From T1Sed10-7 sp047921175 (GTDB taxonomy: Bacteria; Actinomycetota; Nitriliruptoria; Nitriliruptorales; Nitriliruptoraceae): 64,000 bases of DNA. The position numbers and the translations under genes are program-made. The stretch's first letter is position 1, and each line of letters begins with the position of its first letter. The notes below the pieces were generated by a model. The model did not search any database, was not told the DNA's origin, and saw only the letters and a list, made by a program, of their open reading frames with translations. The stretch is taken from the NCBI GenBank assembly GCA_047921175.1, contig JBLRWQ010000003.1:1-64000 (forward strand), written 5' to 3'. Shown in pieces: positions 53,001-62,000 of the stretch.

Positions 53001-56000
53001 CTCGGGGGCGGCGGCGTCGAAGACCAGCACGAGGGCGCGGTGCCAGCTGAGGCCACCGTCCACGGAGATCTCGATCGACTCCGCGGTCAACCCGTCGGCG
53101 AGCGACGACGGGGCGGCCGAGACCGTCACGTACACGATCGTGTCCGGTGTGGTCGGGGGAACCGCCAGCTCGAGCAGATAGGCGGACCCGGTCGGGCGAC
53201 CGGTGGTGCCCGGCTCGTAGACGACGGTCCCGCCGGCACCCTCGGTGACCATGAAGGTCCCGACGGCTCCCGTGACGATGTTCAGCTGGATCCCCTCGAC
53301 CCAGATGCCGTCGTACGCGGGGTCATCGCTCTGCACGAGGTGGTCGATCATGCCGCTCACGCCCTCCACCTGGAGCGCGACGATCCGGCTCATCACGTCG
53401 CCGCCGACGTGGATCGAGTCGTTGCCCAGCCCGCCGACGATCACGGTGATCACGTCGGCGGCGGTGGACAGGACGTAGAAGACGTCGTCACCCTCCTGGC
53501 CGTCGACCTCGAGGCGCTGGATCCGGGTGTAGGTGACGTTGAGGCCGCCGCCCTGGACACCTTCTCGGGTGATGACGAACGCGTCGGGCCCTTCGGTTCC
53601 GATCACGACGACCGTGTTGACGCCGGGCCCGCCGTCGATGCTGACCGGTGCGTTGATGTTGTACTCGAAGTGGTCGTCACCGTCGCCACCGTCGAGGAGG
53701 GTGTCGGCGACCGACGATCCGCCGGCCGACCTCGGCACGAGCCGCCCCTGCTCGTCGAGCTCACCGAGCAGGAACGCCCGGACCACGAACGTGTCGTTGC
53801 CGGCCTCGCCGAAGAGCTTGAGCAGCGCCTGGTTGCTGTAGACGTAGAAGGTGTCGTGGCCGCTCCCGCCGTAGACCGTGGTGGGGAAGCTGATCCCGGG
53901 GCTCAGGTAGCCGCGGGTGGTGAGCACGGTCGAGATGTCGTCCCCGACGGCGACGAACGGGGCCATGGGATCGGTGTCGTCGTCCACCACGGCCAACGGG
54001 TCGTCCACGTTCGGGTCGGAGGAGCGAGGAGCTCCGAAGAGCTGACCGATCTGGAACAGGTTGTCGCCACCACGACCGTCGAGGTAGGTGAGCGCGCTGT
54101 TGTCGTCGACGTAGAACCGGTCGTCCTCGAGACCACCGTGGACGTGCAGGACGTCGATCGAGCGGTCGTAGTTGACACGTTCGTACGTGTCGAGGAGGCC
54201 GTCCCCGGCGGGCTGCAGGCGGGTCACGAACCGCGACCGCAGCAGGAAGACGTTGCTCGAATCCTCGGTCCCGGTGACGTACAGCCGGTCGAGCCCGCCG
54301 TCGGGAGCACCGCTGTCAGTGATGTTGACGAGGTGATCGCTCGTGCCGGTCAGGATGACGTGGTAGGTGTCGGAGCCAGTCCCTGCGTCCACGTCGATGA
54401 CGTCGCGCTCGGGAGCCTCCTCGAGGCCGGTGACCAACGAGGCGGGTCCACCCATCGTGCCGGTGCACTCCCCGTTCACGAGGTACTTGCAGCCGGGGTC
54501 CAGATCGGGCAGCCGGTCGAGGATGATGACGTCATCGCCGCCGGCGGCCGTCAGGAGCTCGCCGAGGCTCGCGTCGTAGTCGCCGTAGATGGTGGTGTGA
54601 CCCTGGAGCGTCTCGGGCGAGAGGTAGATGACGTCGTCGTTACGCTCGCCCGTGATCAGGATCGTGGGCGCCGCCAGGCTGCCGACGACGTCGATCCTGG
54701 CACCGACCTGTTCCACCTCAGCGTTGCCGTGATCCGCGTGGAGCGCGATCGAGGTCCCGGCCTCGACCATCGTGCCGGCGGCCAGCAGCAGGTCGTCACC
54801 GGCGAGCAGGCGCAGCGTGGTCGCTGCTCTCACCGTTGCGCCGTCGGTGACGATCAGGTCCTCGTCGTCGTCGCTGCCGTCGCTGGCACTCGGCCCGTCC
54901 CGCCATAGCGAGGTGTCTCGGCTGGGGTCGGGGATCGGGACGTTCGGGGCCGTGACGGCGGGTGAGTCGATCGCGTGGAGGATCACGGCGGCGGCGGTCG
55001 AGATCACGTCCTCGACGATGGTGAGGTAACCGGTGGTGGTGACGTGGATCTCGCTGCCCGCCAGCAGGCCCTCGGTGCCGTTCACACCGAACGCCTCGGG
55101 GAGCTCGGCACTCGCGATGCCACCGATCGTCAGCCCGCCGCGGTCGTCGATGCGGATGCCACCCGCGCCGGCCGCCGCCTCGAGGCGGCCGATCCAGGTC
55201 TCCAGCGCGTTGGCCGTCGTGCCGATGCCGCCGCCGGCGACCATCACCGCGTTGGTGGCGATGATGTCACGGGCCCCGCCGTCGGCGTTGTCGAGGATCG
55301 AGCCGGCGGCGTGGAGGAGCACGTCGAGGCTGACGACCGGTTCGGCGATGGTGATCGTCCCGTCCTGGCCGCCGGAGGCCACGGTGTGGATCCGCGCGAC
55401 GGTAGCCGTGCGCACGCCCCGGAAGGTGGTCACGGAGAGGAGTCCGTCGGTCGCCGCCAGCTGACCGATCCGGAGATGGCCGAGGTCGTCGAGCCAGATG
55501 CCCCCGGTGGTGGAGGACGCGACCAGGTTGGCCAGCGCGGTGCGGATCGGCGCCAGGTAGGTGCCGATGTCGTCGTCGGCGATCAACAGACCGTCGATCG
55601 CGATGATCTCGAGCTCCGGCCCGCCGTTGTTGCGCTGGATCTCGCCGCGTACGTCGGCGAGGACACCGCCGGCGACGGCCGAGATCAGGCCGATGAAGAG
55701 ATCGCCGTCCACGTCGAGCCCGACGTCACCCGTCGTGGACGTCACCGTCCGTGCCCACAGGGTGATGCGGTTCGACAGATGGATGTCCTCGTGAGCCGTC
55801 GCGTCGAGCCAACCGCTCGTGTCGTCGGTCGTGTCGGCAGGGACGTCACCGATCTCGGTGTCGAGGGGGCTGCCCTCCTCGCCGATGCTCCCGCCGGCGG
55901 TCAGCGTGGCGGTGGGGGTCACGAGGTTCCCGGCGGTGTTCTGGCTGTCGACCACGCCGTTGAGGATCGAACCGGACGCCCACAACGTCGCCGTGGTCCC

Positions 56001-59000
56001 TGCCTGCACGGTGCCGAGGAAGAGGTCTCCACCGAGGACGTGGAGGTGCACGTTCGCTGGCGTCGCGACACGTGCGGCGTGGAGGTCCCCGGCGGTGAAG
56101 GTGGCGCCCGGGACCGTCACGGCGCCGCTGACCTGCACGATGCGGATGTCGCCCGAAGCGGTGGCCGTCAGCTCGGCGTCGGGGTGCAGGGCGACCCGGA
56201 AGCGCTGGCCGTCGGTGCCGAAGCCGTAGATCGCGTCGCCGGCGAGCAGCTGCACATCGCCGACGGCGGTCACGGCGGCGGGACCCGATCCGAGGTCGAC
56301 CAGGTTCCCCGTGGCCTCGAGTCGGACCGATCCACCGGCGGTGACCCGCGTGACCTCGAGGTCCGCGTCCACCCGCACCGCGACGTCGCCGGGTGCGTCG
56401 GTGGTGATCGTCACCGTCTCGGCGGCCGGGACCGTCTCGATGGCCTCGATCAGCTCGAAGGTGAGACGGCGGAGGTCGGTGGTGTCGACCACCAGGTCGC
56501 CATGGTCGAGCAGGTACGTCCCGAGGCGGTCGTTGAGGTCGATCTTCTGCCATCGGGTCGGGTCGGCGAGGTCCTCGTTGGCGATCGTGACGATCCGGGA
56601 GGGGCCGAGGTAGCGGTACAGGCCGTAGACGTCCGGCAGCTCGACCAGCACGATCGCGCCGGTGGTGACGCTGCTCGAGGGCGCGGACGGCCCCAGCACC
56701 GTCGGGATGATCGGCGCCCAGTCCGTCCCGGAGAAGTCGGCGGCGGCGAGATCGACCGACCCGGAGGTGCCGAGGTAGCGGTAGACGGCGTGCATGCGCC
56801 CGATGACGTCCTCGAGCTTCAGCTGCGACAGCAGCTGCTGCTCCACGTCGCTGAGCCCGTCGAACCCACCCGTGAGCTCCAGCGACTGCAGGCCGGTGGC
56901 GCGACCGACGCTGTTGCCGGCCCCGCCGGCGATCAGGGTCACGCTCTTCGCCCAGATGTTCGGGACATCGCCCACCGACACCTCGTCCGCGGTCCAGGTG
57001 GGCAGCTCGAGGTCCGGGTAGAGGAAACCGACCACGCTGACCGACAACGGGTAGCGGAACGTGCTGCCGTCGTAGGTCCCTCCGCCGGTGGGGAACAGCT
57101 CGAGGATCAGGTCGAGCTTGTCGGCGGGCTGCTGCAGGGGCGAGCGTCCGGTGTCGTCGAGGATCGAACCGTCCCGGGTGGCCAGCCGGACCCCACCCGT
57201 CAGGGAGACGATGGAGGCGAACTCGCTGCGCTCCCACGCCCACGGACGCCCGAGCTCGAGGTCACCCGAGACCTCGACGATGTGGACGTCACCGTTCGCG
57301 TACACGGTGAGGTTGCCGGCACCGAGGACATCGGAGTCGATCGGCAGCGGTGCGGCGGCGGTGCCGAGCGCGCCACGGGAGCTGATCAGCGCCACCCGTT
57401 CCCCGGCGATCAGGGACTCGCTGGTGCAGGCGGTGCCACTGCAGGCGACGTGGATGCCGGCCGGGGCGATGAGCCGGACGTCTCCCCCGGTGGTCGTGAC
57501 CTGGTCCACGAGGAGCCGGTCGGTGTGGACGCTGGTGGCGACGGCGACGACGTGGATGTCGCCTCCGGCGACCACGGTGAGCGGGCCCTTCGTGGTGCCG
57601 ACCGTCACGCCCTCGACGTTGAGTCGGACGTCGCCCGCCGCGTGCACGACCGGGCTGGCGCCGTACACGGCGACGTGCTCGGCGCCGAGGACCGAACCCC
57701 CGGTGGAGGTGATCGTGACCGTGCCCTGCGTCGGTGACTGGATGTTGCCCAGCAGGCTGATCGTCGTCGCGCTGGTGATCTCGATCCTCGGGGCGGTCGG
57801 GCCGGGGAGGAACTGCAGGGAGATCGGGTTGTCCGCCTTGAGGGTGTGGGTGTAGTAGTCGTAGAAGCCCGCGACGTCGGTGATCAGCAGGTGGATGGTC
57901 TTCTTGCGCAGCCAGCCGCCGCCGGTGGTCCACGTCTCGCTCGTCAGCGTCCGGCTCGTGACCTCGTAGTCGTACCGGATCGAGTAGGTCTCACCGATGC
58001 CCTGCACCGGCGTGGCGGAGGTCTCTCCGTAGATCGTGCACGTGGTCTTGGAGGGGTCGCAGGTGACGACCTCGGACATCAGCAGTGGACGCTGGTCGGT
58101 GAAGAAGATCTCCTGCCACTGGTAGGTCATGTCCTTGACGAGCAGGTCGTTGAGCCCGCCCCAGCCGGGGATCAGGTTGAAGCTCTTCTTCTCGTACTTC
58201 GTCCGCGTGGTCTGGACACCCGCCTGCCCCTCGACCCAGACGTAGTACAGGCCCTCCTGGACCGCGTAGGACAGTGAGGTCCCGGCGGGGTACGTGGTGT
58301 CCGTCCTGACCGTGTAGTCGATGCCGGGGATGGTGGTCCCGGAGGTGGGATCATCGGACTGCCCGAGGACGCCGTCGGACACGATCCTTCGGATCCCGCT
58401 GGTGCTGGTGACCGTGTACTCATGCTTGGTCAGCAGCGCGGTGTCGATGATGGTGATACGACCGATCCGGTCCGTCGTGGTGTCGATCCGGTTGACGATC
58501 AACTCGTAGCGGCTGTTGTTGATGATCACGACGTCGGTGAAGCCGTAGGCGACCGCGATGCGGCCGTTGCCGGTCGACAGGATCTGCCCGGCAAGGACGA
58601 TCTCGCCGCCCGAGGTCACGATGTCCTCCACGACGATGGCCTGGCGTTCGGCGTCGAAGTACGCCCGGACCGGCACGCCGCTCCCGAAGGTCACGTACTG
58701 CAGCGGCTTCCCGTCCGCCCCCGTCAGCGAGGTTGTGAAGGTGCGCTGGAAGTCGCTGCCGACCTCGAGCCGTAGCTCCTGCACGCCGCTCTGGATCAGG
58801 CCGTTGACGTTGAGGTAGCGGGCGGTGATCGTGATGCGGCCGAGTGCGAGGATCCTCGAGTGGTCGGCGGCGAGACCGACGTTCAACCCGGAGAAGAAGG
58901 GGTTGACGTAGGGCGCGTTGTAGAGCAGGTCGTAGAACGCTTGAACCGTCGGAATGTCACTGGTGAGGGGGCCCGTGATGACGGTGTTGTCACCGAGGCT

Positions 59001-62000
59001 GCGGGCCAGGAGCCGGATCCGGCTGTAGTCGGCGAGCTGGCGCGGGTCGGCGTTGGTGTGGAACCAGTCGTCGACGTTGAGGGAGAAGTCACGGGCCGAG
59101 AAGATGTCGACGGACGCCCCGCGGATCTCGCCGTAGACGTTGATGCTGCCGTTCTCGTTTCGGATGACGATCGCGCCCGCCTCGTTGATCACGTCGCCGA
59201 CGATGAAGAGGTCCTGGTCGATCGACGGGACGAGGACGTCGGAGCTCCCCGACACGTAGTGCTGGGTGATCGAGATCGTGGAGGTCGGCGGGTCGTCGAC
59301 GGTCGGGGTGACGGCGCGGTAGTTGAGGTAGACGCTGCCGGGCTTGAGGACGGCCGCTTCGCCATCGACGATCACGATTCGCTCGCTGTCGCGGATGATG
59401 GCGTCCGCGACGGTCATCGGGAAGGGCGACAGGTTGCTGATCAGCAGGGTGGCCCCGGCCCGGGTGACGAGCCGGCCGGCGTCGATCGCGCTCTGGAGCG
59501 CGGCTCGCTGCGCAGCGGTGTCGTCCGCGACCACGTAGACCGAGCCCGGAGCGGCCGTGATCGGCGGTAGCTCGAGGAAGAGCGCATCGAGCTGCTGGTT
59601 GACCAACCGGACACCGGGGGTCTTCGACTCGGTCGTGTGGGTGGCGGTCCCGCCGGTGCCCTCGAGCCTCCAGCGCGTCGTCACGCTGAAGTCCTCCTCG
59701 GCGAGGACGATGCCCTCGGCCGCGGCCCCGAGGAAGAGGTAGCGGTTCGCCGTCGTCGGCGTGGTCCCCGTCGGCCGGAGGTCGTGGACGGTGTCACCCG
59801 GGTTCACGGTGATCCGGTAGGTGACCAGGCCGAGCTCGTCGAGGGTGCGGTCGATGATGTCGAGCTGGACCTGGTAGCGGGCGACCGCGTCCGCGTTGGT
59901 GGCGTGGTCGGTCATCCACGCGACCAGCTGCTCGCGCTGCTCGATCAGGAGCAGGGCCAGGTTGCGGTAGGTGAGCGTCGGCGCAGCCAACTCGACCGGC
60001 TTGACGACGTAGAACGCCCCCACGAGCTGCTGCTGGAGCTGCTGCGTCACGTCGCTGCCGTAGTAGGACCCTGCGGCCTCGACCTGGCTGATGCTCGGCA
60101 CGGTCCTGCCGTCGACGGTCTGGGTCCCTGCCGTCAGTCGCACCCAGCGGCTGGTGACCGAGTAGTCCTCCTCGTGCAGGTAGAGGGAGTGTCCGTCCGT
60201 GACCGGGCGGTAGGAGTAGTAGCCGCCGACCACGCCGCCGCCGTTCGCCCCCGCGACCACCTTGACGACCATCCCCGTCGACACGACGAGCGGGATGTCG
60301 TCCGGCTCCAGCCCGACCAACTCGTACGGCACGTCCGCGGGGACCTGCACCCCCTCCGCAGCGAGTGCGGTTCGGTCGTCCGCGGTCAGCGGCCGGCCGG
60401 TGCCGTCCCACAGGTCGTCGTCGGGTCGGATCAGGACGATGGACGAGCTGTTCAGCCCGGCGATGACCTTCGTGCCCGAACCGATGGTCACCGTGTTCGT
60501 GCTGGTGACGCTGCTTCCGTCGGGCACCACCACGCCGTAGGGGATCATCGAGAGCGAGAGCACCCCGCCGTCGGTGCCGGCGCGTTCGGTGCCGCCGAGC
60601 CCCTCCACCGCGAGGAGGTCGATGTCCTGCAGGGCACGGAGCTGGGTGCTGCCCGCGAGCGTGATCGTGTTGTGCTCGGTGATGTCCGCGAGCACGACCG
60701 GGATGGCGATGCTCGGGTACATCGACACGGCGAGGATCTGGACGTCCGCGAAGGTGTAGAACAGGTTCGGGACGCCGCTGCTCCCGCGCCCGGCGTAGAG
60801 CTTGAGGTCCTGGCCGGTGATGGCGCTGTCGGTGACCGTGATCTGCTGCGTGACGTCGGTGTCGGTGCTGGCCAGGCCGCTCGCGCCGCCGGCGAGCACG
60901 CTGATGATCAGCAGGTTCGCGGAGGCGACGACCAACGAGTCCGCCCGGGTCGCCAGGACGACGTCGCCGGTGCGGTTCTCGAGGACAGCGCCGGTGACGG
61001 CGATATCGGCGAGCGTCTCGGTGTCGATGATGGAGTTGACCGCGGTGACCTGGAAGCCGGCGACGCTCTCCACGGCGGCCTTGTCGAAGGCGGTGACGTC
61101 GGTGGCAGCGTCGATCCGCAGGCTGCCCCGGTCGAGGTTCGTGCCGTCCGTGACGATGCTGGCGCCGGTGCCGATGGTGACCGTGGCCTGGAACGGGTGC
61201 GTGTCCGTCCCGACCTCGGTCAGGCTCACCATCACGGTGAGCGATCCCGCACTCGCGGAGCCGGAGTGCAGGGTCGGTGCGTCGCCGTAGCCGTCCTTCA
61301 CCAGTCGGTTCACGGCTCCGATCGTGATCACGGTCGCGACGACGTCCACGGCCCCGATCAGGACATCGGCACGGCTGGTGAGGGTGTGGGTGATCAGGGC
61401 ACCGGTACCGGCGGCGAGGGCGAGCGTGTAGCTGTCAGCCTTGCCGTCGATGTTCTGATCGAGCGCGGCGCCGATCGTCAGCGTGCGGGCCAGGATCTCG
61501 ACGCCGTCACCGAGGCGGACGAGCGCCGTGTTCGTGGTGGTGGTCGTGCTGACCGCGCCGGTCACCGAGAGACCACCGATCGAGCCGGCGATCGTCTCCG
61601 CGCGAAGAAGGTCCGTGCTCGTCGCCTGGACGACGACGGTGTCGGCGATCACGGTCGCGCCGCCCGTCAGCTGTGCCAGGACCTCCTCGACGGCCCGGCC
61701 CCGCCCGAGGTTCACCGTGGCGCTGAAGCCGCCGAACGCCGCCAGCCCCGCCGCGCCGCCGTTCGCACTGACCCGGCCCTCGTTCACGGCGGTGGCGATC
61801 ACCCGGACGGCGCCGGTCGCGGCGAACACGGTCGCCGCGTGGATCGTCGCGGAGGCGGTGGTCAGGAGGTTCGCGATGCCCACGTTGAGCGTGCCCGCGA
61901 TCAGACCGCCGGAGAGCCCGACGACCTCGAGGCCGGTGATCCGGGCCACGGACGTGGCGAGGACGTCGACCGCGTTCGCGACCACGGCCGCCTGGGTGAT